From NCBI GenBank assembly GCA_017562135.1, contig QEYB01000062.1:868001-932000 (forward strand): DNA of 64,000 bases. The letters are read 5' to 3'. The DNA comes from Dipylidium caninum. Taxonomy: Eukaryota; Platyhelminthes; Cestoda; Cyclophyllidea; Dipylidiidae. A program made the position numbers and the translations under genes. Below are positions 37,230 to 49,165 of the stretch, in pieces; the stretch's first letter is position 1; each line of letters begins with the position of its first letter. The notes under the pieces are model-generated. The model was not told where the DNA came from and ran no database searches. It worked only from the letters and a program-made list of their open reading frames with translations.

Positions 37230-40167
37230 CTGGAATCAGCATTTAAAGAAGTAAACTCCTAAATAAACTAAATTCAAAACGAAAGCTGCGGGGCTATTAA
37301 GATGTGTATATGGGAATCTTAAGTTAACTAACTTCAATTAACAAGGCAAAAACAACTTAAGTCGAATCAGACGCATCAGGAATAGAAATAAATCACATGA
37401 AGGGACAATTCCTTTGACTCAGAAAGTTTGCCATTTAAGTTATTTTCAGCTGTTGCGTCAAAGCAATAGTAATTTCCGCCTGTCCTCCGGAAGTTATTGG
37501 GTACGAAGGAGGGAAGCCAGTTTTATGTGAGGTTCCATGGATGGGCTGAAAACTATATCATTGCGCAGGCGTTGCTACATAAGCTGTCGACTTTTTTATT
37601 GTCACGATTCAACATAGTCAGATTTTGCTCGGATTGATGGAAAAGCACAGTGATGGTGTATCGAAACCATGTAATAAACGCATAATTTTCTGGGTTCATA
37701 GTTTATTTTGGACACAACCACTAAGCTATATGCTTAGTAACTTTAAATTTTCACATTGGGGCTTTTCGGAAATCCCATTGTACCACATTAGCGCCACTTT
37801 CATACATTTCAAAGTCAGTGAAAGTATTGTCGAGCTTGTTTGTTGCTGCCACCAAGGCAGTAATTTTAAACCTCCCTGATTTCGTGGGTTTACCGCCTTT
37901 TGGCCACATGGACAATCCCTAGGCCAAAGTACTTGGGGCGGTAGGACCCGGGAAAATTAACATACACTAAACGATGATGATTTATGTTACAGAGGCTTTC
38001 CCTGCAGCGGAGGAAGTCCTAACGTTTAGCCTACCACACGCTGCAATTCATGCTGCGCGTTGATAATAAACTTAAAGCCCATCTGATGCAAAACTGGCCG
38101 TCGTGTACGTTCTCCCAGAGGTATGAACACGGCAAAAGACCGCAATAAGACCCTCTTTCCTTCGAGCATCGTGTCCCCTCTGGGAGCAATAAGCCTAGTG
38201 TTCGGCTAATCTGCCGAAAGGGATAGGAAAGGGTGGTATATACGAGTCATGAATGAAAAAATGCGAAAAAACTTACGATAGTCCACCCTCATCGCAACGT
38301 CAACCGTCCATTACCGCCAATTCTAGTGATTTGCGGTTCCTGTGAAGGAAACCTTCCCTCTTGAGGAAGGAGATGTGGTAGGTCTTCAAATTCCATTCCA
38401 TATCAGGAGTGTGTCTTTACAAGTAAATATGGAGGTATGGGTGCTTGTCTATTTATACCAGATTTTTGGCAAATAGCCTGTGCTGGAGGAGACCAATGGG
38501 AATGAGACTGCTTTTGTGATCAAACAGAAAAGACGCCTTTTGTCTAAATACCGGCACACTTTGCAAAACACCGTTATTCGTGGAAGAAGGTAGGCTACGT
38601 TTGGACTAAGTTGTGGGAAACGGTGGAGTTCATTTGGTCCAACCGGTGTGTAATGTAGGCGTGAGGCGGAATTTCTCGATGCGCCTGGTAGGACGTAGAG
38701 GCCCTGACGGGGTTCACTCCACACGGAAGTAGACGATCGGCATTGAGGCAACCCACGAGAAGACACCGAGTGATTTTGCCTAAGGAAGGGGACGTGGGGC
38801 CCTCTATGGCGTACAATCTGAATACGAAGTTGTAGCGTCGTCGCGAGGATGTGTGACATGCGTCTGACAAACTTTCTCATCTGACATCTCCGTTACACTA
38901 CACAGGCATGTCTGATGTGGCGTTTTCCTTCCACCCACCGCTTTCCTTTTATATGCCTTTTTACTTGTTTCGTTTAAAAAGAGCATGAAACAGTCAACTT
39001 AATCATGTTTCGATGGGGCTCGGCGGTTTCACATCGTCATTTGCATAAATTTGGATTAATTTGCTGAAATGCTCAGATAAGTGATCGGTATCGGAGCTGG
39101 GTGACCTCACAACACTCGACTTTATGACGTAACTTCGGCACCAGTCAGTCAAATTCGTTAACTTATTTTGACAATTTTCTGCTACCTGAGGCAAAATTTC
39201 TGATGAAACACAAGAAGGAGGGGGAGAAAAAGTGGAATTGGAGTCTTAGTTAGACGCCTATTTAGTGAGTTCGGATCGACACTTTCCCCGCGCGGGTGAC
39301 GAGATGGTAGTAGGTTTGAGTCGTCTCTATGAAAGCATTTATGACGGCTGAGAAATCGTTTATCCTCAAACGAAGGGTGGTACCAGGCTGCCACCACTCG
39401 TTTTCGTTTAGTGTTGCACAAAGATCATTCACTCAGAGATATCAGTGCACATGACACAGTTGAAGACTTGGAACGAGATTTTTAAGGTTCTACCTCCATG
39501 AGTGCGGAAGTTGAAGCTGGGTGTTGGGAACCGACAAAAACCTGACTCAACTAGTGTTGGTATAGGCGACTTTTTGTCTTCATTTCAACTGAAACGCAAT
39601 TGGAGAATATCTGTTGGCATAGATTTGTGAGATAATGGGCGAATGCCCTGCACGGTCCTAAATCTGAGAAGTCCAATAATATTAAAAGGTGAATCGGGTC
39701 AAGAATGTAAGAGAAGGTGAATAGGGTTGCCCTCCCCATGCCGTGCTTTTAAGCCCGGCAGGTCGGAGAATCCATGCATCGTTCTTAGAACAGTGAGCAT
39801 TTACCCCGTCTGCGTCCTCTTCTCGACATCAACAAAATGTGGTGAAATAGGGAACAATTGCCTCAAACGTTATAATCACGTCCAACAGCGAAAATTTCAC
39901 AGAAAATATGTGCGCCAAAGTAGCAATGTCCTTTTCACTTCTCAACCAAAAGGTAATGCTATCTCCCAAAATATATTTAAAATCACAGAGTTAGAGTATA
40001 AAGCATGCAAAGATAAAATTTGGCACCCGTGAAGCATTGAAAGTCAAACAAGTGTAAAAGCTAAGGTCGGCGGAGAATAGAAAAGGTGTATCCGAGACAG
40101 AATTTTTTTGCCATTTCAAATCCGCTCGAAAAAGCCGCATGGTTGATAGAAAATGATATAAGCCTCA
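37230..40167. other. Intergenic stretch without a recognised gene
   Basis: A minus-strand frame at 38,449-38,880 (143 codons) is Arg/Pro/Ser-rich and matches no family I know; shorter overlapping frames on both strands look accidental. No repeat or RNA gene was recognised. Confidence 0.4.
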
Positions 40168-41783
40168 CTAAACACGCCTCATGGAGATCAGTGACATGGA
40201 GATGATAATAGTGGGTGGGATGAACAGAAGCACAGTCAAGCCCAAGGCGATCCCATTGCCCACGCATGGAGGGGGTAGAAGAAGGGCATATTGTAGACAC
40301 GAAAATAGGCCCGCAATAGAGCCGCCGATACCGTAGAGTGTACCAAACTGGGCCAGCGGAAAGGCAGATAGGACAGAGGAAGAGAACGTGCTAAACAAGA
40401 AACCGCGCATAACCACAAGGAAAAAGAAGTTGATGTAGTAGATATACTCAAGTCCAAAAAAGATGAGAATACTGACAATCAGGGAAAAAAACGTCATTAT
40501 ATACATAGAGAAGGCCATGGGGCGCAGTTTAAGCCATAGTAAAGCCCGATTACGATTATTAGAGGCCTCTAAGCTGAGAAGGTACTCAATTTTAGGCCGA
40601 AAGGCAGCACGAAGAGAATCAATGACAACACCACATACTAGACCGGCAAAAATCCCGCCTGCTAGTGCATAGGAAAGAGTGCTTCCGATGCGTTCCGTAG
40701 TGGAACTGTCGTTGAAGTGAGAGTTAGCGGTTGGGGTGAGTTCCGCTAGAAAGAACGTAAATCTTAAGAGGGCTAGACAGAAGTATCCTGTGATCACGAT
40801 GAAAGGAAAGGAAGCGAGTGACTTCCCACGGGTTGGAAATAGCTCTGACAAAATGGCATCTGCAGCGGTATCAGCAGAGATTTCATTTCCCTTCTCTGCG
40901 TTCCACAAATTAGTTTCATTCTAAAAATAAAAAGGCGAATATTATAATGGTTATTTTGCTACATACAGGCACAACAAAGCTTAAACCAACCTCTGTTAAC
41001 TTCCCATCAAGAATTTCTTCCTCAAGTTCAATTCCAAGGGCATTATTACTTTCATTCTTGTATTTTGACATGTCCGAAATCCAATATGAGAGTATGAAGC
41101 AGGCGCTAAACAGTCCCATGCCCAAACCGCAAAAGGCAAGGATCAGAAACGAGCTTCTGAGAGAGAGTCCGGCATTGTAGGTTAACTTAACAACGGCAAA
41201 CAGCGCAGAGGAAGCATCATAGGAGCCTGTCACGAAGGCAAGCACAACTACAGCTGTCGTGGTGAAGAGTTGGCTTACACTGAGCATACAAACCATCATC
41301 CCCATGCCACCTACAGCTGCCAGAGTTCCTCCAACAAAGATGATTGGTGAGATAGAGGAAGATGCGAAAGCAAACATGAGCATTCCGGCGAAGTAGACAA
41401 GAGTTGAGATTAGCTTCATCAAACGTAAACCAATGTAGTCGATGAGAAGACCGACGACCACTAACATGACCATCATAACTACGGAGTATGTAGTAAAAGC
41501 GTTGGCGTACATGGCGTCTTGTGGTTCACAGCCATTTACATCAGATGGATTAGGACAAAGGTTGGAAAAAATCTTTTCTTTGTGAAGAACAGGATAGAGG
41601 GCATTCATACCATAAAAGAGCCTCCGAAAAACAACATTTCTGTAACGGCGAAAATCACAGCTAGCACGCGACGCAGCGTCAAAGGGAAGACATGATCCAA
41701 TTTAACACCTTCAATGAAAAAAAGATGTCCCGTAAGTGCATGACACAGCATCCGACTTTGACAATGTACTCACAACCGAGCAT
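40168..41783 (-). CDS. SLC43-family membrane transporter (LAT3/LAT4/ENBT1-like)
   Basis: Three exons: 41,783-41,774 (ATG plus seven bases), 41,708-40,991 and 40,920-40,168 (TAG stop), with introns of 65 and 70 bases. The joined protein is about 493 residues, the usual SLC43 length, with about 12 hydrophobic segments: TM1 in LRRVLAVIFAVTEMLFFGG, an extracellular loop with LCPNPSDVNGC, and TM pairs through both halves, ending ISMRRV. SLC43 proteins are plasma-membrane facilitators for large neutral amino acids (LAT3, LAT4) or nucleobases (SLC43A3); the substrate cannot be decided here. Oddity: the frame shifts by one base between FFGGS and FYGMNALYPVL at about 41,614-41,617, a run of four A on the plus strand. 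One more A would restore a typical SLC43 sequence, so an assembly homopolymer error is more likely than a true mutation, although a pseudogene cannot be excluded. Confidence 0.8.
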
Positions 41784-42310
41784 GCGTTACATATGAGGTT
41801 CATAAAGCTTCAAATAAAATTTGTCAAATTTTCTGTACTAGCGTTCCACTATAATCGTAAAAAACTAAAATTTTAAACGCCGCACAGCTGCTTCACTTGG
41901 ACGACATGTACAACAAATGCTATGTACCAGCAGCAAATTTGAAAAATTTTATAAGTGTTAAGGAAAAGCGCTTACAAACTCCACCCATTGCGTTACTTAA
42001 AACTATGCGTGTGCGAGGTTGGAATGTTTCACGCTATTTGAACTAGACAAACAAAGCGTCACGCAAAGGATAGCTTTCATAAAATTCCGTAACAATAAGC
42101 TGTTTCAATATATATCAAAAATGGTAAAATCATTCACACCTTTACTATAAAGGGATTCAATAAATCTTTGAAGGGCAGTGAATTAGCCAAATTTATCCGC
42201 CTCGATATTGCTTCCGTTAACCGTGTCAACCTCAGCTTTAACAGACGAGGACCACATAATGCGGATTAATGGCGATGATGCTGCTTTAATAAATATGGTA
42301 GAGTTAAAAT
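41784..42310. other. Short intergenic spacer
   Basis: AT-rich, about 530 bases, between the SLC43-like start and the end of the cysteine-rich gene on the same strand. It should hold the 3' end of one gene and the 5' control region of the next. ATTAAA on the minus strand (plus coordinates 42,285-42,290), 21 bases past the upstream gene's stop, is a candidate poly(A) signal. Confidence 0.4.
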
Positions 42311-43272
42311 TCACTTTCCAACCTCCAAACTTGACGAGCACGATCCTGTAAGCTTATCACTTTACTATACCTCTGATCATTCAATTACTGTCTCCCCGGG
42401 TTTTCACATGATTATGCTACAGCTAGCCTCCCTTCCTTCTTGAAAGGGCCTCATCATCTAACCTCACACACACTAACCGCTTCCGCAACTAGAAATGGTA
42501 TCTTTGCATTGTTTTCTTATGAGTGATTCTCTACTCTTTTGGTGCAGGCTCATTTAATCGAAAGATACAAAGTCAAAACATATTAGGTCGATGAGCATGG
42601 AGACGTACCTAAGGGAAGAAGTGTTACGCCGTCGAGATCGTTTGGATCATATATTAAAGCCGAAGTGTACATTGAATGAGGCAGAAAAACCTGCAAACAT
42701 AGCCATTTTTCTATTATGATTCCTCGTAGCTTAACGGAGAGATAGGGAACTTATAAACACGCTTGGTAAAATGGTGACATTAAAATATGGCTAATTGTGT
42801 TAGTTTTACACAATTTATCTTTACTGACCTAGTCATTATGTGTTTATTAGTGCTCTCTCGTACTTCTTTTTGCGCTCAGCGGCGCAGCTTTCCCCTGCGT
42901 ACCTGACCTTTGAAACACGCATAACATTTTGGAATGCCCTTTAATATGAGAAGAGAACAACATTCAAGTGGTAAGGTTAGATTGTAAGTGGCAGTATATC
43001 TGAGGTCAGGACACATACGATAGAGCGAACAATCAACAACTGCGGCAGACATCATATCCCTTATCTGCCTCTCAGACTCCGGTGACGTCCACAGCTTCAA
43101 CTTGATGGATTCTTACTTTTTGACCAAGTTGACCACTTGGTAAACTAAATATTAGCCTGATGCATCGCAAACATAATCTGCATGCGACACCACCTTCACT
43201 CATTTCTGGATCATATTCTTTTAGTGTCTTTTTGGGGCTGGCTACAAATATTTTACACTTCATCGTACCCAT
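42311..43272 (-). CDS. Small cysteine-rich protein gene, four exons, family unknown
   Basis: Four short exons splice into one frame: 43,272-43,117 (52 codons from ATG), 43,076-42,903 (58 codons), 42,690-42,609 (82 bases) and 42,345-42,311 (to TGA), giving about 148 residues. Donors are GTAAGA, GTACGC and GTACGT; acceptors include the good TTTGCAG and TTACAG, while the first (CGGAG, 40-base intron) is weak. All phases agree, which is unlikely by chance for four exons. The protein has a CRLCLRC motif near residue 31, an LECC pair, then PKCYACFKGQ, suggesting a zinc-binding fold; the first motif recalls insect ZAD domains but the spacing of later cysteines does not fit. The third exon reads IYDPNDLDGVTLLPLG. 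An in-frame TAA just upstream of the ATG supports this start. No function is proposed. Confidence 0.5.
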
Positions 43273-45026
43273 TGATTAGTCGTCAAGAAGATACAACTCA
43301 TTTTCTGCAACTGCATTATGTTTATTAGAATATTATTAGAGGCTGGCATAAACATCAATGATAAATCTGTGCCTGAGCCTTTTTTCAAGTAGTCACATTA
43401 TAATTAATATTGCTTAAACCTTCCTGTTCACCTCTTTACTGAGTGGACTTAACAATAAATTCCTTGAAGCAGCAGTCTGGTCATTCTTTGACAACGTTTA
43501 ACGCATAGGAGCGGTATAACTTCAGTCAGATCGGCTCTAGGCGTCATTTTTGTTTCTGGTTCTCGGCTCTCGGAACGGCCTACGGGGGCAGGAGAGAGTC
43601 CAAACATGGCCTGATACCCGTCCACGCACATGCGACAGTGAAAGAAGTAGGGCGAAAGGGCATGTGAGGGCGCTCTGCAGTGTTTGCCCATGTGAATTTA
43701 AGGTTATACTGGAAGCAGTAGTCACCTCAGTGAACCAAGGTTTTTCTCCTTGACTTAGTAAAGCAACAACTGATACTCTCAGGTTGTGAAAGGACTAGTT
43801 AATGGGATGATTTACTACTACTTATCTGGGATAAACATCGAATGCTTTACAGAAGATTGGAGCTATTTTATTTAAGAGGCATTAGATTAAGTTGACGAAA
43901 AGTTGCTTTAGGCGACGCTAAACTATTCCATTGTCTCGCCTAAATTTTGCCTTCGAAAAGCCTAAGATTAGTTCGCTCACCTACAGAAAACAGTTCTTTG
44001 TCAGTGCAGTCAACCAGACTGCAGGAGTAGGTCTCATTTAACCACGAACCTCAACCTTTTGCAATTACGAGAGGACTGAAATTACCAAATCCATCCAGAC
44101 TCTAATCAGAAAATTCTACGCTTCCCTAACTAATTGCCGAAATTGTTGTTACCAGTTTCCAATGTTCCGAAATTTTACTTTCTGATGCTGACGTGTTGCG
44201 AAGACAGACAAAGTAGACCATCCGGTATTTCCTTCTATTGCTAATACAAGCCCATTCGAGTGAGTCAACACAAACCGACGAAAATGTCTAAATGGTTTGT
44301 GTAGCGATATTATTGGCGAGAGATTATTGCGCTTCTCATCGCTCCACATGCGAGAAAGAAGTCCAGACTCCCATCGCCCTATCTGCGCTGCAGCGCTTAA
44401 CCCAGACCCGAGGATAAAATTTACTTTCCATTGGTTTTCATTGGAAATAAAGTACCTCTACGCTTCCGCGGCGTCAAAGTAGTTCACTAATATCACTAAT
44501 AAAAAAACAAACTGCCAAACAAACGGTGTCTAAAAGTACCATCAAGGAAGCGGACGATAAACTCGGTTTGTCTATCGATGATCGAGCATGAATATCCGGC
44601 CACAGAGATCTCGTTAATGGGTATGGTAGATATGGATTTCTAGACGGGTCATCCCCTTATATCGGTGCGTAACGTAAACGCGAAGGCTTCCAGATTCTCC
44701 CTTTAATTACCAGATAGCACACACATTATTAACAAATAAATGTGTGCTCATAAAGGGAAAGTAAACCAAAAAAAACAGATAATTTTACTTAATATTAGGG
44801 TAGCACTGAGGTACAGAAACAAGTGGAATAATATTACAAAAATGAACAGGATCCGCCTCGAGTTTTAATAACAGAAATAACGATAATCATAAATGGAGAA
44901 ATTTGGACCAAAACCATGGTGATGACAGGCAACGATAAAATTGGACTTAAAAATGGCTGAAAACACGAGAAAATTTTATACAACTGGCGCGTTAGAGGAA
45001 ATAACAAGATCCAAGATAGATCGAAA
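43273..45026. other. Intergenic region with one minor open frame
   Basis: A minus-strand frame at 43,449-43,691 (80 codons) contains HCRMC and sits just upstream of the cysteine-rich gene; it could be an earlier exon, but I find no good donor joining it. The rest shows no recognised gene. The 3' end of the phosphatase gene should extend below 45,027; TTTAAT at 44,864-44,869 (ATTAAA on the minus strand) is a possible signal. Confidence 0.35.
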
Positions 45027-46388
45027 CTAAAGGAAGTAGGGTGTGATGCGTGGGGCGGGAACAGCTCGCTCTGAGCTTGGAACAGCGACAAAATCCTTGA
45101 AGGCGTATTGTGTAGGCGTTTGTATATCGAGAACAGAAGCAACATTACCGCAACGGTAGCAATAATTCGGAGCTGACCAGACCGTTATCAACTTTCCGTC
45201 AAACATAGACTTGTGGCCTTCTAGAACCAATTGATGTGCTCGGCATATGAAGTCCAAACCGTTTAAAGCCACAAATTTATCCGTTATCTAAGAGGGATTA
45301 GAAATAAACTACAAATACTGCCAATCTGACAATGAGGGCGACACAAAGTGGGAGGAAACGTAAAACAGTCCTTGCCAGACAGACGAAACTAGCGTGAATG
45401 AGGAAGACCCGAATGAAAAATGCGGTTACCACTTTTAGCTATCGTTGAAAAATTCCAACGAACCCTCAAAACTTGCGAAATCTAAATGATAGCTATGTAC
45501 TGATCACCTCCAAATGAACCATATTACAATCCATCCATTAACAGCCAAAAAGCCCTTATGAGACATACGCCTTGACGCCTAAAGTAAATTATAAAAAGTA
45601 GATTAAAACGACGTCACATATTTTTGAAGGCTTGTAAACAATAAATGGAGGAAAAAACTCACCTCTTCACCGAATAAAAAACCAGCACCACGTGGGCTGA
45701 CAGTCCATGTGGAAACATTGTCTGGGTCAGACCAAAGCAAGTCACTCAAGGGACCATTGTGTGGTATCTCGACGTTCCTATCAATTATCCTAATCTGGTC
45801 AACGGTTTTGGTTTCAGGAGACAGACCCCCATGAACGCAGAGGATAACCTCATCGATGAGAGCCGCTATTGTGAGAAGATCAAAGACCTTGCAACAATTT
45901 CTCCAAGGATTGGCGTTGCCATATTTGGCGATACACTCATCATAAAATCCATATACCTATCAAAAAAAAAAACAAAATATGCAAAACTCCATCAACCTAG
46001 CATAAGTACAAAATTGAGGAGTTACCTGCGTTATCTGACGGCTTTCATGGTTGCCGCGGAGGAGGGTAATTTTATCAGGATACCTGGCTTTCAATGCCAT
46101 GAGAAGTGTAAATGTTTCGAGACTATAGTAGCCGCGATCAACGAAATCTCCCATGAAGATATAATTAGTGGAAGGAAGTTCGCCGCCAACTTGGAAAAGT
46201 TTCAAAAGGTCGTAGAACTGGCCGTGGATGTCACCACAAACAGTGACCGGTGTCGACACCGGTTGAACATTACATTCCTCAATCAACAAGTCGCTAACAT
46301 ATTCACATAGTTTTCCAAGGTCGTTTTCTGGAAGATACTTACATCTTCGAATCACCTCTATCCAGCCATCGAGCGATTCAGACAACAT
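45027..46388 (-). CDS. PPP6C: Serine/threonine protein phosphatase 6 catalytic subunit
   Basis: Three exons, all phase 0: 46,388-46,026 (121 codons), 45,956-45,663 (98) and 45,287-45,027 (86 codons plus TGA); introns are 69 and 375 bases. The joined product is 305 residues, the length of PP6 catalytic subunits in animals. PPP-family metal and active-site motifs are all present: GDIHGQ (about 52-57), GDFVDRG (80-86), RGNHE (111-115), HGG (163-165), RAHQ (236-239) and [11 protein letters not shown] (257-267), with the C-terminal TPYFL typical of the PP2A/PP4/PP6 group, whose terminal leucine is carboxymethylated. The N-terminal CKYLPEND and [20 protein letters not shown] point to PP6 rather than PP2A or PP4. 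PP6 acts in holoenzymes with SAPS and ankyrin subunits in mitosis and signalling. The ATG at 46,388 gives the expected N-terminal length. The gene looks intact. Confidence 0.95.
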
Positions 46389-48290
46389 CCCGCGCAGGAA
46401 ACGGGCTGAAACAGTGGTTGGATAGCGTAAGAGTTTTCAAAATGTTGCCGAAATTTGCAGGTGATAAAACAAAGAAGCTAACGAGAATACATGAAATATT
46501 ATATCCTACGAAAATATAGCAAGAGGGTGCAGATTAATTTAATAAAGAGAGTAGAAGGCTATAATCAACAATAACTTAAACGTAAAATTATCGCAACAAT
46601 CGCGTTTTGACATATTATGAACACAAACAAAATTTAGTATTCGTCGTCATCCGTAATGTTGTGTCTGTCTTGCTGATGCGTACCTATTGGAACAGGCAGA
46701 TAATATCCTTCGAACAGTCACCGGGATGAGGCATTCATGTTTGGCGAAGCGTTAACGGTTCCGTGAATGAAGGACGGAAACCGCACTTTATTACCCGGTC
46801 TGCAAAAAGATAGGACCTGCAATCGAATCTACCATCCGCTCCGAGAGCTGGTGGCGTGAAGGAGTGGCGAGGGGTTAAGTCTCGTGTGAAGCACTTGTTG
46901 CTTGTCTGCCGAGGTTTCTCCGCGTTTGTGGATTTGGTATGTGTAAGTGGGCGAATTAGGGCCCATGTGATGTGTATGTGGGTTTGGAAAATGAACTCCT
47001 TAAAACTGAGGTAGAGTCTTTTTTATTTTAATGTGACTTCAAGAGTTCTTTAGGGGGATTTTCGTTTTCGCTTCCATCATTGTTTGTTGATGACACCAAA
47101 TACAGAGCAAAGTGAAGTTGCTTGAGTTATAGTAGGAAGCACTGGTGCATTTCATCCCGAGTGCCGGAATCCGGAAATTGAGGCTTCCTTTTGGCCACTT
47201 CCGCCCGTGAAACGATTAAGACAAGGTAAAGTGAAACTCAGGGAGGGTGTTGAATTAAGGCCGTCAGCATCCCCGTGCAGTGTTAGTGGAAAGGGAGGGG
47301 ATCACCCCGAGTGAGGTTTTTTAAGTATGGAGGAGCGGTGATTGTCTCGTAATGCTCTAACCACGACAGGTTATTTGGGCGCTGCGCACATTGGGTGCGT
47401 GTTAATAAGCCTTCGCAGCGAGATGCGGCAGTAACCTGACACGCAGAATGACTTTGACTCTTCACACTCAACCCTCTCTAGATAAGAGAGATTAAGATGA
47501 TCCAATGCCAACATCATTTGAGGTGCTCTTCCAAAAGAAGCTGCAACTATCGTTTCTCCATGCAGAGGATCGCAACCTGACTGCTGACTAAACAAGAGGA
47601 CCACAGTCGGAATGATATTGTGTTTGCAAAAATTCTAATGAATTCAGATTTCGGCCTCACCAAATTGTAATGAGTCAGAGCTCAGCATCCTTCAAGCCTC
47701 ATTTGGAACCTTTCGTGCTAAGTAGTCTTCTGCGACTTTGGACGACTTCGCTAAATCAAATTTAATGGAAGCAACGACTTAGGACTACAGTTCCGCGGAG
47801 CAACTGCCTTATGGAAAAGTGAATTGACGCAGATTGCAGACAGAATTCACGACACAGGACCTCGGAAACTCCTTCATGTTGCCCGTATTCGGACAAAATA
47901 CTTTCGTATTCCATTACGGACTAAACTCTGAGTAGGTATGATACTCTTACGGGGAGCAATAAACTGAAGTGGACCCTCGTTTGTGGTTGAGAATGAAGTA
48001 TTAGGCTTTACATTTAGGCTTAACGAGCTCAAAACTAACTTTAACCGATGTGGACAGAATTTCGTGGAAGTGTAGTTACGTGTCAATGATAGGGGCAGAG
48101 GCACTTAAGTGCATGATTTAATTTGATTTTTTCGGAAGTGGGGCAGTTGTTCTCATCTACTTTTTTGTCGAAGGGGTTTTCAGCGAGTTACCTATTCGTT
48201 AACAACCTAAACTGTCTCGAAAGATAGAAGATCAGGATGAAGGCACCGTTTATAAATTATACAAAGCCACTTATATTACATGAGTAGTGG
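46389..48290. other. Intergenic region, partly repeated at 56 kb
   Basis: No gene recognised. From about 47,740 onward the sequence recurs at about 56,050 and beyond. A shorter patch near 46,800-46,900 resembles about 55,850-56,010 (shared GAGAGCTGGTGGCGTGAAG), with about 800 bases in between missing from the second copy. Confidence 0.45.
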
Positions 48291-49165
48291 TCAACCCCTC
48301 ATTTCTGCAACAGCGGTGTTGAAAAATTGGGATAGCGCGGTGACCCTATTCACCATCTCCTTCGTTCGCTGTATGTTTGACGGCAGTCGAGCGAAAAATC
48401 GGTCCGGATGCCAGTCTACTTGCAATTGCCTCAAGTGGACTAAACTGCGTCCCACGAATTGCAGTAATTCATGCATATCCCCCACCCTGACAGGTGGCCA
48501 TGGTATCGCACGACTCTCGCCACATCGCATAAATGTTTGCCACTGCTTTGAATACTCCTCAAATGAGATCTTGGACACAAGTGTGGTGGATGTGGCAGAC
48601 GTCAAACCGAGCTTTCTCAGCCCCTCTGCGTGGCGACGGCGGAACTCGTCTGCTTTTTTGGCAGCCGACTCCTCCGTGGTACTTGTAGAGGGATGATCTC
48701 GATCGCGTCTCGTTCCATATGCGTTTCCTCTCCTCTTTCGTTCATATTCTAATCGAATATCTTCAAAGGGGTCACCGGATGAAGCATGGCCATCGGGGAA
48801 ACCTAAATGGATTTCCAAAAGATTCTACTATCTCCGCGCGAGTAAGAGTTTACAAAAGGAAGAGTAGGAAAACTGAAAATCGCAAAGAAGAGCTGGCGTC
48901 TTCTACTTATATCGGTAATGGGTCGACAAAAACGAATGCTCAAGTCTTTAAGAGTAGAATCTTCCCCAAAAGATACCAAGTATCAAAATCTGATAATTTT
49001 GAGAAAAAAAGTTGGAAACAGTTTAGTGCTGATGAAGCACGTAGTCACTGACATGGTAAACAAGCCTGTAAAAGAAAGTTGGCACAAGAAGTGGTAAAGA
49101 CGCCTATTATATTTTACAACTTTAACCGATGTGGACAGAAAATTTGCAGATGTGAAGTTACGCGA
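48029..49165. repeat. Pair of about 50-base direct repeats flanking the NFKBIL1 exon
   Basis: Two stretches, about 48,029-48,082 and 49,112-49,165, share ACTTTAACCGATGTGGACAG and continue with similar sequence to GAAGT...TTACG. They lie about 1.08 kb apart in the same orientation on either side of the exon. One copy recurs at about 56,405 in the duplicated block. Confidence 0.6.
48291..48802 (-). CDS. NFKBIL1: NF-kappa-B inhibitor-like protein 1, C-terminal exon
   Basis: The last exon of a gene running on the minus strand: acceptor CATTTAG ending at 48,803, then 170 codons plus TGA. The peptide matches the conserved C-terminal part of NFKBIL1 proteins: an Arg/Glu-rich charged stretch, then SFEEYSKQWQTF, AIPWPP, the characteristic LQVDWHPDRFFARLP, and the ending RVTALSQFFNTAV. 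NFKBIL1 is a nuclear protein with N-terminal ankyrin repeats, linked to mRNA splicing control and to NF-kappa-B inhibition in vertebrates. The ankyrin exons should lie at higher coordinates; I could not find them, so the gene is seen only in part. It enters in phase 1. A broken second copy of this exon lies at about 56,670-57,367. Confidence 0.8.

Noticed and set aside
38449..38880. 143-codon minus-strand frame
   Set aside because: Composition is odd (Arg/Pro/Ser), there is no family resemblance, an overlapping frame is equally open, and there is no splice context.
39300..39322. GGTAGTAGGTT resembling let-7 microRNA
   Set aside because: The seed is not matched (GATGGTAG rather than GAGGTAG) and no hairpin partner was seen nearby.
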